Below, in pieces: positions 35,097 to 43,555 of a stretch of 64,000 nt of DNA. Source of the DNA: Xenophilus arseniciresistens (GTDB lineage: Bacteria; Pseudomonadota; Gammaproteobacteria; Burkholderiales; Burkholderiaceae_C); assembly GCF_028023875.1 (NCBI RefSeq), contig NZ_JAQIPB010000011.1, positions 62,001-126,000 on the forward strand. Reading direction: 5' to 3'. Both the position numbers and the translations under genes were made by a program. Under the pieces are notes generated by a model. It saw only the letters and a list, made by a program, of their open reading frames with translations, was not told the DNA's origin and made no database searches. How positions within the stretch are numbered: position 1 is the first letter of the stretch; the number at the start of each line of letters is the position of its first letter.

Positions 35097-36074
35097 ATGC
35101 CGCGCACGCCCACTGACGACACCCTGCGTGTCCTGAGCTTCCACGCCCTGCAGCCCGGGCCGCGGCTGCTGGTGATGGGCGGCGTGCACGGGGACGAGAC
35201 CTGCGGCACCGCGGGCATCGAACGCCTGCTGGATGAACTGCAAAGCGGCGCGCTGGCGCTGCAGCGCGGGCAGCTCACGCTGGTGCCCATCGCCAACCCG
35301 CTGGCGCGCCGGCGCCTGGCGCGCGAGGGCGAACGCAACCTCAACCGCAGCTTCGCGCCCACCGCCCAGCCGCAGGACAACGAAGACCGGCTCACGCAGC
35401 AACTGGCCCCCGTGATCGCGCGCCACGAAGTGCTGCTGGACCTGCATTCCTTCGAAAGCCCGGGCGAGGCCTTCTCGATGATCGGCCCGCGCGACAACCC
35501 GGGCCCGCTCGAGCCCTTCGCCCGCGCGCAGGAAGAAGGCCGGCTGGCCTGGCACATCGGCACGCCCACCATCGTCGAAGGCTGGCTGCAGATCTACGCC
35601 GACGGCCTGGCCCAGCGCAGCGGCGGCAAGGCCCCCACGCCAGAGCAACTGGCCTTCGGCCTGGGCACCAACGAATACATGCGCAGCTGCGGCGGCTATG
35701 CCGTGACGCTGGAATGCGGCCAGCACCTGGATGCGCAGGCGCCCGAGGTGGCCTGGCAGGCCATCCGCCGCACGCTGGCGCTGCTGGGCATGGCCGCGCT
35801 GCCGCCCGCGCTGGCCCAGGCCCGGCCGCGCACGCCGCGCGTGCTGCAGCTGCAAAGCGTGGTAGACCGCCTGCATGCCGACGACCGCTTCGTGCGCGAA
35901 TGGGCCACCTTCGACGCCGTGCACGCCGGCCAGACCGTGGGCCACCGCGCCGACGGCACGCCCGTGGCCGCCCCGGGCGACGGCTTCATCGTGTTCCCCA
36001 ACACGCTGGCGCTGCCGGGCGCCGAATGGTTCTACTTCGCCACGGCCAGCGAGCGGCGGCTGGACGACGAATAG
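35097..36074 (+). CDS. Succinylglutamate desuccinylase/aspartoacylase family zinc hydrolase
   Basis: A 325-residue M14-like zinc amidohydrolase. Zinc ligands and catalytic residues: GGVHGDE (His, Glu), the substrate loop RNLNRSF, DLHSFES (His) and TLECG (catalytic Glu). A C-terminal beta-barrel domain (about 240-325) follows as in AstE/AspA. The substrate is unknown; no arginine-succinyltransferase genes are nearby, so it is probably not AstE itself. ATG 35097 starts the fold directly. A hairpin follows, then the ku gene on the same strand. Confidence 0.85.
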   Translation: MPRTPTDDTLRVLSFHALQPGPRLLVMGGVHGDETCGTAGIERLLDELQSGALALQRGQLTLVPIANPLARRRLAREGERNLNRSFAPTAQPQDNEDRLTQQLAPVIARHEVLLDLHSFESPGEAFSMIGPRDNPGPLEPFARAQEEGRLAWHIGTPTIVEGWLQIYADGLAQRSGGKAPTPEQLAFGLGTNEYMRSCGGYAVTLECGQHLDAQAPEVAWQAIRRTLALLGMAALPPALAQARPRTPRVLQLQSVVDRLHADDRFVREWATFDAVHAGQTVGHRADGTPVAAPGDGFIVFPNTLALPGAEWFYFATASERRLDDE

Positions 36075-36078
36075 ACCA

Positions 36079-36099
36079 CAGCCGCTGGCGCTGCGGCTG
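36079..36099 (+). terminator. Hairpin after the AstE-like gene
   Basis: CAGCCGC and GCGGCTG form a perfect 7-bp stem around TGGCGCT five bases after the stop; no T run follows. Between here and ku there is also a GC-rich palindromic patch (GCCCCCCGGGGGC, 36170-36182). Confidence 0.4.
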
Positions 36100-36203
36100 C
36101 CACTCACGCCGCGAACGCGGGCACTCCTACAGCGGGGCCTGCCGCGCATGAACTAGGGTGCAACAAGGTGCCCCCCGGGGGCTGCCCTTCGCCCTCTTCA
36201 AGC

Positions 36204-37196
36204 ATGCCCATGGCTTCCTCGTCCACCCACACTTCCGCCCCCGCGCCGCGCGTGCTGTGGAAGGGCGCGATCAGCTTCGGCCTGGTCCACATTCCAGTTG
36301 CGCTGTACTCGGCCACGCAGGACAGCGGCATCGACTTCGACTGGCTGGACAAGCGCAGCATGGACCCGGTGGGCTACAAGCGCATCAACAAGCGCACGGG
36401 CCGCGAGATCTCGCGCGAGCACATCGTGCGCGGCGTGGCGCAGGAAGACGGGCACTACGCGGTGCTGAGCGACGCCGAGATCAAGGCCGCCTATCCGCGC
36501 ACCACGCAGACCATCGAGATCGAGCATTTCGTGCCGGCCGACGGCATCCCCTTCCTGTTCCTGGAACGGCCGTATTACGTGGCGCCCATCCACAAGGGCG
36601 CCAAGGTCTATGCGCTGCTGCGCGAGGCGTTGCGCAAGTCGGGCCGCATCGGCGTGGCGCGCGTGGTGATCCAGACGCGCCAGCACCTGGCCGCGCTCGT
36701 GCCCATGGGGCCAGGGCTGGTGCTCAACCTGCTGCGCTGGGGCGCCGAGATCCGGCCCTGGGAAGGTCTGCCGCTGCCCGCGGACGGCATCAAGAAGGCG
36801 GGCCTGAGCGAGCGCGAACTCAAGATGGCGCAGGCGCTGATCGACGACATGGCGGCCGACTGGAACGCCGACGACTACGAGGACGAGTTCCGCGAGCAGA
36901 TCCTGGCGCTGGTGGCGCGCAAGGTGAAGGCTGGCCAGACCGAGGCCGTGACCCAGCCCGAAGCCGCCGAGGGCCAGGCCCCGGCCGGCGCGCAGATCGT
37001 GGACCTGACCGAGCTGCTGCAGCGCAGCCTGCGGGGCGGCAAGCGCACGCCGGCCAAGGCGGCCGCCGACAAGGCCGAACCCGAAAAAGCCGCGCCGGCC
37101 AGGCGCGCGCCCGCCCGCAAAAGCACCTCCACCGCCGCGCGCAAGAAGAAGAGCGGCAGCAGCGCGTCGCGCACGCCCGCGCGCAAGGCGGCCTGA
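36204..37196 (+). CDS. ku: Ku protein for non-homologous end joining
   Basis: A 330-residue DNA-end-binding protein. Residues about 15-265 are the bacterial Ku core (VLWKGAISFGLVHIPVALYS, YKRINKRTGREI, HFVPADGIPFLFLERPYYV). The tail is Lys/Ala/Arg-rich (RKSTSTAARKKKSGSS), as in Ku proteins with extended basic C-termini that aid ligase recruitment. The start is uncertain: ATG 36204, ATG 36210 and an upstream GTG at 36168 are in frame and none has a clear ribosome-binding site. It is followed after nine bases by ligD, so both are one operon. Confidence 0.92.
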   Translation: MPMASSSTHTSAPAPRVLWKGAISFGLVHIPVALYSATQDSGIDFDWLDKRSMDPVGYKRINKRTGREISREHIVRGVAQEDGHYAVLSDAEIKAAYPRTTQTIEIEHFVPADGIPFLFLERPYYVAPIHKGAKVYALLREALRKSGRIGVARVVIQTRQHLAALVPMGPGLVLNLLRWGAEIRPWEGLPLPADGIKKAGLSERELKMAQALIDDMAADWNADDYEDEFREQILALVARKVKAGQTEAVTQPEAAEGQAPAGAQIVDLTELLQRSLRGGKRTPAKAAADKAEPEKAAPARRAPARKSTSTAARKKKSGSSASRTPARKAA

Positions 37197-37205
37197 GGCT
37201 GCGCG

Positions 37206-39812
37206 ATGGCCAGGGCAGCCAAAGGCAGCGCCACGACGGCCGGCAGCGCCAAGACGGCCGCAGAACAAGCCGTCAAGGCCGCGCTGGACCCCTACCGCCG
37301 CAAGCGCGATTTCGCCAAGACCCGCGAGCCCGCCCAGGGCGGCGATGCCGGCGTGGGCGGGCTGCGCTTCGTCGTTCAGAAGCACCATGCGCGCCGCCTG
37401 CACTACGACTTCAGGCTGGAGCTGGACGGCACGCTCAAGAGCTGGGCCGTGCCCAAGGGCCCCTGCCTGGACCCGAAGGTCAAGCGCATGGCGGTGCAGG
37501 TGGAAGACCATCCGCTGGCCTATGGCGATTTCGAAGGCGACATCCCGCCCGGGCAGTACGGCGCGGGCCACGTGATCGTCTGGGACAAGGGCCAGTGGCT
37601 GCCCGAGGGCGATGCGCGCAGCGGCCTGCGCAGCGGCAAGCTCAAGTTCGAGTTGCGCGGCCACAAGCTGCAGGGCCGCTGGACGCTGGTGCGCATGCAC
37701 GGCAAGGCCCGGCAGGAGGAACGCCAGCCGGCCTGGCTGCTGATCAAGGAGCAGGACGCGCAGGCCCGCCCGCTGGACGAGTACGACCTGACCGAGGCCG
37801 AGCCCGACAGCGTGCGCAGCCTGCCGGCGGCGCCGGGGGCGGTTGCACCCGAACCCGCGCCGGAAACCGCCCCCAAACCCGCCAGGGCCAGCCGCCGCGC
37901 AGCCCTGCCCGACACCCTGCAGCCCCAACTGGCCACACCGGCCGATCACCCGCCCGCCGCCGCGCAGCGGGCCGACTGGCTGTGGGAGCTCAAGTACGAC
38001 GGCTACCGCCTGCTCACGCACATCGATGCGGCCGGCCGCGTGCGCTGCTTCACGCGCAACGGCCATGACTGGAGCGCGCGGCTGCAGCCGCTGGTGCGCG
38101 CGCTGCAGCAACTGCCCGTGCGCGCGTGCTGGCTGGACGGCGAGATCGTGGTCGAGGGCGAGCAGGGCGCGCCCGACTTCCAGGCCCTGCAGAACGCCTT
38201 CGACCAGGGCCGGACCGAGGCGATCGTCTACTGGCTCTTCGACGCCCCCTTCCTGGCGGGCGAGGACCTGCGCGACCAGCCGCTGGCGCTGCGCCACGCG
38301 CAGCTGCAATCGCTGATGCAGGCGGTGCCGCTGCCGCCCCTTCTGCGCCTGAGCGAAGTCTTCGACGCGCCGCCCGAATCACTGTTGGCCGCGGCCGCGA
38401 AGCTGGGCTTCGAGGGCCTGATCGGCAAGCGCGTGGACGCGCCCTATCAGTCGCAGCGTTCGCCTCATTGGATCAAGCTCAAGCACCGGCTGCGCCAGGA
38501 GTTCGTGATCGGCGGCTACACCGAGCCACAGGGCGCGCGCAGCGGTTTCGGCGCGCTGATGCTGGGCGTGCATGCGCAAGAGGGAAGCCGCCGCGTGTTG
38601 CGCTGGTGCGGCAACGTGGGCACGGGCTTCGATGCGCGGCAGCTGGGTGTGATCCACCAGCGCCTGCGCGCGCACGAAAGCAGCCGCTGTCCTTTCGATC
38701 CGCCGCCGGCCGGCATGCACGCGCGCGGCGCGCACTGGGTGCGGCCCGTGCTGGTGGCCGAGGTGGCGTTCGGGCAGTGGACGCGCGAGGGCCGCGTGCG
38801 CCATGCCGTGTTCCAGGGCCTGCGCGAGGACAAGCCTGCGCGCGAGATCGTGCGCGAGGCGCCCGGTGTTGAGCCCGCTGCGGCGCCGGCACCGGCGCAG
38901 GCCAGGGCCGTGCCCACGGTCCGCCATGCCCCGCGCATCACCCATGCCGAGCGCGTGATCGACAGACACAGTGGCGCCACCAAGGGCGAACTGGTGGCCT
39001 GGTATGCCCAGGCCGCCGCGCAGATGCTGCCGCACCTCAAGGGCCGGCCCGTGGCGCTGCTGCGCGCGCCCGCGGGCGTGGGCGGCGAGGTCTTCTTCCA
39101 GAAGCATGCCAAGGAACAGCAACTGCCCGGCGTGCGCCAGCTCGACCCGGCGCTGGATCCGGGCCACGCGCCGCTGCTGCAGATCGACCAGGCCGCCGGC
39201 CTGCTGCAGCTCGCGCAGCTCAACACCATCGAGCTGCACACCTGGAACGCGCGCTCAGACCGCATCGCCCAGCCCGACCGCCTGTGCTTCGACCTGGACC
39301 CGGGCGAAGGCGTGGCCTGGGAGTGCGTGCAGGAAGGCGCGCTGCTGCTGCGCACGATGCTGGAGGAGCTGGGCCTGGTGCCCTTCCTCAAGACCAGTGG
39401 CGGCAAGGGCCTGCATGTGGTGGTGCCGATCCGCCGCGGCCCGGATTGGGATACGGCCAAGGGCTTTGCGCAGGCCGTGGTGGCGCATCTGGCGCGCACG
39501 CTGCCCGATCGCTTCGTGCAAAAGAGCGGCCCGCGCAACCGCGTGGGCCGCATCTTCGTGGACTACCTGCGCAACGGTTTTGGCGCCACCACGGCCTGTG
39601 CCTGGTCGGTGCGCGCGCGGCCCGGCCTGGGCGTGTCGGTGCCCGTGGGCTGGGACGAGCTGCCCCAGCTGCGCAGCGGCGCCCACTGGGGCCTGCGCGA
39701 CGCGCCGGCCCGGCTGGCCGTGGGCAACACCCCCTGGGCGGCGATGGCGCGTTCAAGCCGCGCCCTGGGCGGCGCGATGCGCGTGCTGGGCTACACGCCC
39801 GGCGCGGATTGA
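37206..39812 (+). CDS. ligD: Multifunctional ATP-dependent DNA ligase LigD
   Basis: An 868-residue NHEJ enzyme with all three modules. Phosphoesterase domain about 45-185 (H66 and D68 in LHYDFRLELDG). ATP-dependent ligase domain about 235-550 (nucleotidyl lysine K263 in ELKYDGYR, later EGLIGKR and WIKLKH). Primase-polymerase domain about 575-860 (metal residues D696 and D698 in FDLDPGEG, and the SGGKGLH loop). The order phosphoesterase-ligase-polymerase is as in Pseudomonas, not Mycobacterium. ATG 37206 lies ten bases after the ku stop. It repairs double-strand breaks when no sister chromosome is available, e.g. in stationary phase. Confidence 0.96.
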   Translation: MARAAKGSATTAGSAKTAAEQAVKAALDPYRRKRDFAKTREPAQGGDAGVGGLRFVVQKHHARRLHYDFRLELDGTLKSWAVPKGPCLDPKVKRMAVQVEDHPLAYGDFEGDIPPGQYGAGHVIVWDKGQWLPEGDARSGLRSGKLKFELRGHKLQGRWTLVRMHGKARQEERQPAWLLIKEQDAQARPLDEYDLTEAEPDSVRSLPAAPGAVAPEPAPETAPKPARASRRAALPDTLQPQLATPADHPPAAAQRADWLWELKYDGYRLLTHIDAAGRVRCFTRNGHDWSARLQPLVRALQQLPVRACWLDGEIVVEGEQGAPDFQALQNAFDQGRTEAIVYWLFDAPFLAGEDLRDQPLALRHAQLQSLMQAVPLPPLLRLSEVFDAPPESLLAAAAKLGFEGLIGKRVDAPYQSQRSPHWIKLKHRLRQEFVIGGYTEPQGARSGFGALMLGVHAQEGSRRVLRWCGNVGTGFDARQLGVIHQRLRAHESSRCPFDPPPAGMHARGAHWVRPVLVAEVAFGQWTREGRVRHAVFQGLREDKPAREIVREAPGVEPAAAPAPAQARAVPTVRHAPRITHAERVIDRHSGATKGELVAWYAQAAAQMLPHLKGRPVALLRAPAGVGGEVFFQKHAKEQQLPGVRQLDPALDPGHAPLLQIDQAAGLLQLAQLNTIELHTWNARSDRIAQPDRLCFDLDPGEGVAWECVQEGALLLRTMLEELGLVPFLKTSGGKGLHVVVPIRRGPDWDTAKGFAQAVVAHLARTLPDRFVQKSGPRNRVGRIFVDYLRNGFGATTACAWSVRARPGLGVSVPVGWDELPQLRSGAHWGLRDAPARLAVGNTPWAAMARSSRALGGAMRVLGYTPGAD

Positions 39813-39822
39813 CGCGCCGGGC
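39797..39822. terminator. Hairpin over the ligD stop, between convergent genes
   Basis: GCCCGGCGCG and CGCGCCGGGC make a perfect 10-bp stem; the loop GATTGA contains the ligD stop codon. It ends one base before the stop of the convergent transglutaminase gene. Confidence 0.5.
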
Positions 39823-40644
39823 TCAAGGCGCCACCAGCTCGGTCAGCACCGAGAAGTGCCGCAGCTGGTGTTCGCCAAAGACCATGGTGATGGGCACGTC
39901 GGCCGCGTCGCGCCCATGCGCGATCGGGATGCGGCCGATGCGCGGGCGGTTGTGGCGCGCGTCCATGGCATGCCAGGCGCCGTCCAGCCAGACCTCGAAC
40001 CAGGCGCTGAAATCCATCGGGTAGGGCGCGGCCGGCACGCCGATATCGCCCAGGTAGCCCGTGACGTAGCGCGCCGGGATGTTCAGGCAGCGGCACAGCG
40101 TCAGCGCCAGGTGCGTGAAGTCGCGGCACACGCCCACGCCCTCGCGCCAGGCGCCCAGGGCGCTGCGCTGGGCGTGGGCGCGCTGGTAGTCGAAGCGCAG
40201 GTGCGCATGCACGAAGTCGCACACGGCCTGCACCTGCGGCCCGCCGCGCGGCAGGTGGCCGAAGCGCGCCCAGGCCAGGGCCATGAGTTCGCTGTCCACC
40301 TCGCAATAGCGGCTGGGCAGCAGAAAGCCCAGGGTGTGCGGCGGCAACTGCTCGACCGCGCAGGCGGCCAGGCCCAGCGGCAGGCGTTCGGGCTGGCCGC
40401 TGTCATGCAGGGTGGCCCGCGCATGCAGGCCCAGGCGGCTCACGCCCGCAGGCACCTGCACGCGCAGGCAACGGTTGCCGAAGCTGTCCTCGTAGTGCTC
40501 GCGCGGCAGCGGCGGATCGAGCTGCGGCGCATCGCTGCCTTGCAGAAGATCGTGCGCGCGCGAGCCATGCACTTGCAGCAGCGCCACCACCGCGGTGGGG
40601 CCCTGCAGTTGCAGTTCGATGTCGTAGCCGATGCGAATGAGCAT
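39823..40644 (-). CDS. Transglutaminase-like family protein
   Basis: A 273-residue protein with a transglutaminase-like cysteine-peptidase fold. The N-terminal half (about 1-110) is the beta-sandwich seen in bacterial transglutaminase-like proteins (MLIRIGYDIELQLQGPTAV). The catalytic Cys is in GVCRDFTHLAL, His in WHAMDARHN, and the Asp follows in the same segment. Such proteins are usually cytoplasmic proteases or amide hydrolases of unknown target. ATG 40644 is the first start. It is convergent with ligD. Confidence 0.88.
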   Translation of the reverse strand: MLIRIGYDIELQLQGPTAVVALLQVHGSRAHDLLQGSDAPQLDPPLPREHYEDSFGNRCLRVQVPAGVSRLGLHARATLHDSGQPERLPLGLAACAVEQLPPHTLGFLLPSRYCEVDSELMALAWARFGHLPRGGPQVQAVCDFVHAHLRFDYQRAHAQRSALGAWREGVGVCRDFTHLALTLCRCLNIPARYVTGYLGDIGVPAAPYPMDFSAWFEVWLDGAWHAMDARHNRPRIGRIPIAHGRDAADVPITMVFGEHQLRHFSVLTELVAP

Positions 40645-40700
40645 GCTGGTGCCTGCGGATGAAGAAGAAAGAAAGTGAGGCGCCCCCGATCTTGGCGCAG

Positions 40701-40734
40701 CCCGGGCCTGCGGCCTGCACTCGCAAGGCCCGGG
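40701..40734. repeat. Long inverted repeat
   Basis: CCCGGGCCT and AGGCCCGGG are perfect 9-bp arms, extended inward by GCG/CGC with one bulged A. No T run follows on either strand, so it may be an mRNA leader structure or a DNA-binding site. Confidence 0.5.
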
Positions 40735-40759
40735 TGCGCGTAGGCAGCGCGGCCCCCGG

Positions 40760-40798
40760 GTCGGCGTTTTCCTACTTGGGGCAGTCGGCGTTTCCCAC
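40760..40798 (+). promoter_or_regulatory. Direct repeats upstream of the catalase operon
   Basis: GTCGGCGTTTTCCTAC (40760-40775) and GTCGGCGTTTCCCAC (40784-40798) are near-identical copies 24 bp apart start to start, about 155 bases before the small-protein start. They look like tandem binding sites for a response-type regulator. Confidence 0.4.
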
Positions 40799-40950
40799 GG
40801 TCGCGGGCGCGCCGCCACTACGGGCGCGCGAGCGCGGCGCCCCTAAGCTTCCGGTCACACCGCAGCAGCAGGGCAACCGGCCTGACCGGCACAACGAAGC
40901 GCGGCGCCTCTTCAACGTCCTTGTACATGTCCATCTTTCCAGGAGCCCCC

Positions 40951-41097
40951 ATGGACTTCGCTGCCAGCCTCTTCTCCCAGTGGCCCCCGCACCTCGACGA
41001 ATGGTTGATCTGGGGGGTGGCCGGTGCCGCCGCCTGCATCGCCGTGGTGGCCCTGGTCAATGCGCTGGAGATCTTCTTCGACAGCGAGATGTCCTGA
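40951..41097 (+). CDS. Small single-pass membrane protein (48 residues)
   Basis: A short gene easily missed. It encodes MDFAASLFSQWPPHLDEW, then a hydrophobic helix (about 19-38), then the acidic end EIFFDSEMS. AGGAG at 40941-40945 is at a good distance from ATG 40951. It ends 58 bases before the catalase start on the same strand, so it probably belongs to the same transcript. No known family is recognised; the Trp/Pro-rich start and acidic end suggest one transmembrane helix. It could be a stress-response small membrane protein. Confidence 0.6.
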   Translation: MDFAASLFSQWPPHLDEWLIWGVAGAAACIAVVALVNALEIFFDSEMS

Positions 41098-41155
41098 TCC
41101 GCTGATCCCGTGTTCCGCTGCGCTGGGCGCGGCCTGTTGATTCCTCTTCCCATCC

Positions 41156-43363
41156 ATGCCCAGAAGCAGCGCTTCCCCTTCCCGCCCCTCATCCTCGCGC
41201 CGCGCCGCGGCCGCGCCGGCCGACGCCACCCAGGCCAAGCAGGCCCAGCTGGCCCAGGCCAGCCAGGGCAGCGAGCTGCCCCTGCCGCACCTGAGCACCA
41301 ACCAGGGCGTGCGCATCGCCGACAACCACAACTCGCTGCGTGCGGGTGCGCGCGGCCCCACGCTGCTCGAAGACTTCATCCTGCGCGAGAAGATCACGCA
41401 CTTCGACCACGAGCGCATTCCTGAGCGCGCCGTGCATGCGCGCGGCAGCGCGGCGCATGGGCACTTCCAGGTCTACAAGTCCATGTCGCAGTTCACCTGC
41501 GCGGACTTCCTGCAGGAGCCGGGCCAGAAGACGCCCGTGTTCGTGCGCTTCTCCACCGTGGCCGGCGGCGCCGGCTCGGCCGACACCGTGCGCGACGTGC
41601 GCGGCTTCGCCGTCAAGTTCTACACGCGCGCCGGCAACTACGACCTGGTGGGCAACAACATCCCGGTCTTCTTCATCCAGGACGCGATGAAGTTCCCGGA
41701 CCTGATCCATGCCGTCAAGCCCGAGCCGCACCACGGCATGCCGCAGGCCGCCAGCGCGCATGACACCTTCTGGGACTTCGTCTCGCTGATGCCCGAAACC
41801 ACCCACATGCTGATGTGGGCCATGAGCGACCGCGCCATCCCGCGCAGCCTGCGCATGATGCAGGGCTTTGGCGTGCACACCTTCCGCTGGGTCAACGCCC
41901 ACGGCGAGGCCCATTTCGTCAAGTACCACTGGACGCCCAGGTTGGGCAGCCACGCCCTGGTGTGGGACGAGGCGCAGAAGATCGCCGGCAAGGACCCGGA
42001 CTTTCACCGCCGCGACCTGTGGAACGCCATCGCCCGCGGCGACTTCCCCGAATGGGAGCTGGGCGTGCAGCTGATTCCGCAGGACAAGGAACACAGCCTG
42101 GGCATCGACCTGCTGGACCCCACCAAGCTGGTGCCGGCCGAACTGGTGCCCATCACGCCCGTGGGCAAGCTGGTGCTGGACCGCAACCCCGACAACTTCT
42201 TCGCCGAGACCGAGCAGGTGGCCTTCCACCCGGGCCACGTGGTGCCGGGCATCGACTTCAGCAACGACCCGCTGCTGCAGGGCCGCCTGTTCAGCTACAC
42301 CGACACCCAGCTCTCGCGTCTGGGCGGCCCCAACTTCCACCAGCTGCCCATCAACCGCGGCGTGTGCCCGGTGCACAACTTCCAGCGCGACGGCATGCAC
42401 CAGCAAAGCGTGCCCCAGGGCCACGTGGCCTATGAACCCAACACCCTGGGCAACGGCGGCGAGTTCCGCGTCGATGGCGACAGCGAGGGCTTCGTGAGCT
42501 GGCCCGAGGCCGTGGAGTCGCCCAAGCAGCGCGTGCGCAGCAGCAGCTTCGACGACCACTTCTCGCAGGCGCGCCTGTTCTTCGCCAGCCAGAGTGCCGC
42601 GGAGCGCGAGCACATCGTCGCGGCCTTCCGCTTCGAGCTGGGCAAGGTGAGCGTGCCGGCGATCCGGCAGCGCGTGGTGGACAACCTGGCCCATGTGGAC
42701 GAGAAGTTCGCGCGTCGCGTGGCCGAGGCGCTGGGCATCAACCCGCCCGACGCCAAGGCCGCCGCGGGCCGCGCGGGCTTCAGGCACGGCAAGGCCGAGC
42801 TGCCGCTGGAGGAAGCGCCTTCGCTGCGCATGGTCGGCACGGGCGACGGCTCGGTGCGCACGCGCCAGATCGCCATCCTGGCGGCCGATGGCGTGGACTC
42901 CGCCTCGCTCAAGGTGCTGCGCGAGGGCCTGACGGCCGCGGGCGCGCAGTGCACCGTGGTCGGCCCCTGGCTGGGCGCGGTGCGCAGCGCCAGCCAGCGC
43001 AAGCTCGAAGTGGACGCCACCTTCGCCGGCATGCCTTCGGTGATGTTCGACGCCGTGCTGCTGCCCGCGGGCGCGCAGGCCGCGCAGGCGCTGCTGGGCA
43101 TGGGCGAGGCCGTGCACTTCGTGCATGAGGCCTTCAAGCACTGCAAGACCGTGTGCGCCGTGGGCGAGGGCGCGCAACTGCTGGCCGGGCTGGGCGTGAC
43201 CGCCGACGCGCGCGAAGCGCCGGCCGGCGTGCTGATCTGCCCCACGCCGGCCGTGAGCACGGGTGACACCGAGGCCGCCGCGCTGATCGTGCAGCAGTTC
43301 GTGCAGGCCCTGGGCCGGCACCGCCACTGGGAGCGGGCCGGCGTGGACCGCGTGGCGGCCTGA
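41156..43363 (+). CDS. katE: Large-subunit monofunctional catalase (HPII/KatE type)
   Basis: A 735-residue heme catalase that splits hydrogen peroxide. The distal His is H94 in [12 protein letters not shown], the distal Asn is in VGNNIPVFF, and the heme-ligand Tyr is Y381 in [14 protein letters not shown]. The first 80 residues are an extended N-terminus and residues about 570-735 are the flavodoxin/DJ-1-like C-terminal domain ([15 protein letters not shown]), both hallmarks of clade II HPII enzymes. No clear ribosome-binding site precedes ATG 41156. In other bacteria katE is stationary-phase induced; here a small membrane protein gene and regulator-like repeats lie upstream. Confidence 0.96.
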   Translation: MPRSSASPSRPSSSRRAAAAPADATQAKQAQLAQASQGSELPLPHLSTNQGVRIADNHNSLRAGARGPTLLEDFILREKITHFDHERIPERAVHARGSAAHGHFQVYKSMSQFTCADFLQEPGQKTPVFVRFSTVAGGAGSADTVRDVRGFAVKFYTRAGNYDLVGNNIPVFFIQDAMKFPDLIHAVKPEPHHGMPQAASAHDTFWDFVSLMPETTHMLMWAMSDRAIPRSLRMMQGFGVHTFRWVNAHGEAHFVKYHWTPRLGSHALVWDEAQKIAGKDPDFHRRDLWNAIARGDFPEWELGVQLIPQDKEHSLGIDLLDPTKLVPAELVPITPVGKLVLDRNPDNFFAETEQVAFHPGHVVPGIDFSNDPLLQGRLFSYTDTQLSRLGGPNFHQLPINRGVCPVHNFQRDGMHQQSVPQGHVAYEPNTLGNGGEFRVDGDSEGFVSWPEAVESPKQRVRSSSFDDHFSQARLFFASQSAAEREHIVAAFRFELGKVSVPAIRQRVVDNLAHVDEKFARRVAEALGINPPDAKAAAGRAGFRHGKAELPLEEAPSLRMVGTGDGSVRTRQIAILAADGVDSASLKVLREGLTAAGAQCTVVGPWLGAVRSASQRKLEVDATFAGMPSVMFDAVLLPAGAQAAQALLGMGEAVHFVHEAFKHCKTVCAVGEGAQLLAGLGVTADAREAPAGVLICPTPAVSTGDTEAAALIVQQFVQALGRHRHWERAGVDRVAA

Positions 43364-43376
43364 GAACAGGTTCTGA
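43361..43376 (+). repeat. AGAAC/GTTCT dyad on the katE stop codon
   Basis: The katE stop is the first part of TGAGAAC-AG-GTTCTGAG, a short dyad (arms AGAAC/GTTCT). It matches the pattern at the HxlR and second histidine-kinase stops. Confidence 0.45.
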
Positions 43377-43432
43377 GACATCCCCTATGCCCTTCGCACT
43401 AGCCCGCATCCCCCGCATCTAGGCCATCTTGA

Positions 43433-43457
43433 GAATGGGCCGCCCGCCCGCCCATTC
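43433..43457. repeat. Inverted repeat upstream of the CHAT gene
   Basis: GAATGGGC and GCCCATTC are perfect 8-bp arms around a C-rich loop, about 100 bases before the CHAT-TPS operon. It could be an operator or a hairpin ending katE transcription. The rest of the 43364-43555 gap shows a palindrome GGCGCCGGCGCC but no gene. Confidence 0.4.
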
Positions 43458-43555
43458 CTAGACTCCCGCCCATCGTTCATCCGGGCGCCGGCGCCGCCGG
43501 AGTGCTGCTGCATGACTGTGGCATGCCCCGCCACGAACGGTATCGCGGGGGTCGA

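Larger units (their letters stand above)
40645..40950. other. 306-bp intergenic region upstream of the small membrane protein/catalase genes
   Basis: No gene supported. It contains a long hairpin (40701-40734), two direct repeats (40760-40798), and a GC-rich stretch with CGCGCGAGCGCGGCGCC. A ribosome-binding site AGGAG (40941-40945) ends it. The promoters of the divergent transglutaminase and small-protein/catalase genes must lie here. Confidence 0.5.

Noticed and set aside
34688-35572. A longer 294-codon form of the small disordered protein
   Set aside because: The upstream 200 codons overlap the start and first half of the AstE-like gene on the other strand and look like shadow sequence; a strong ribosome-binding site sits before ATG 34963.
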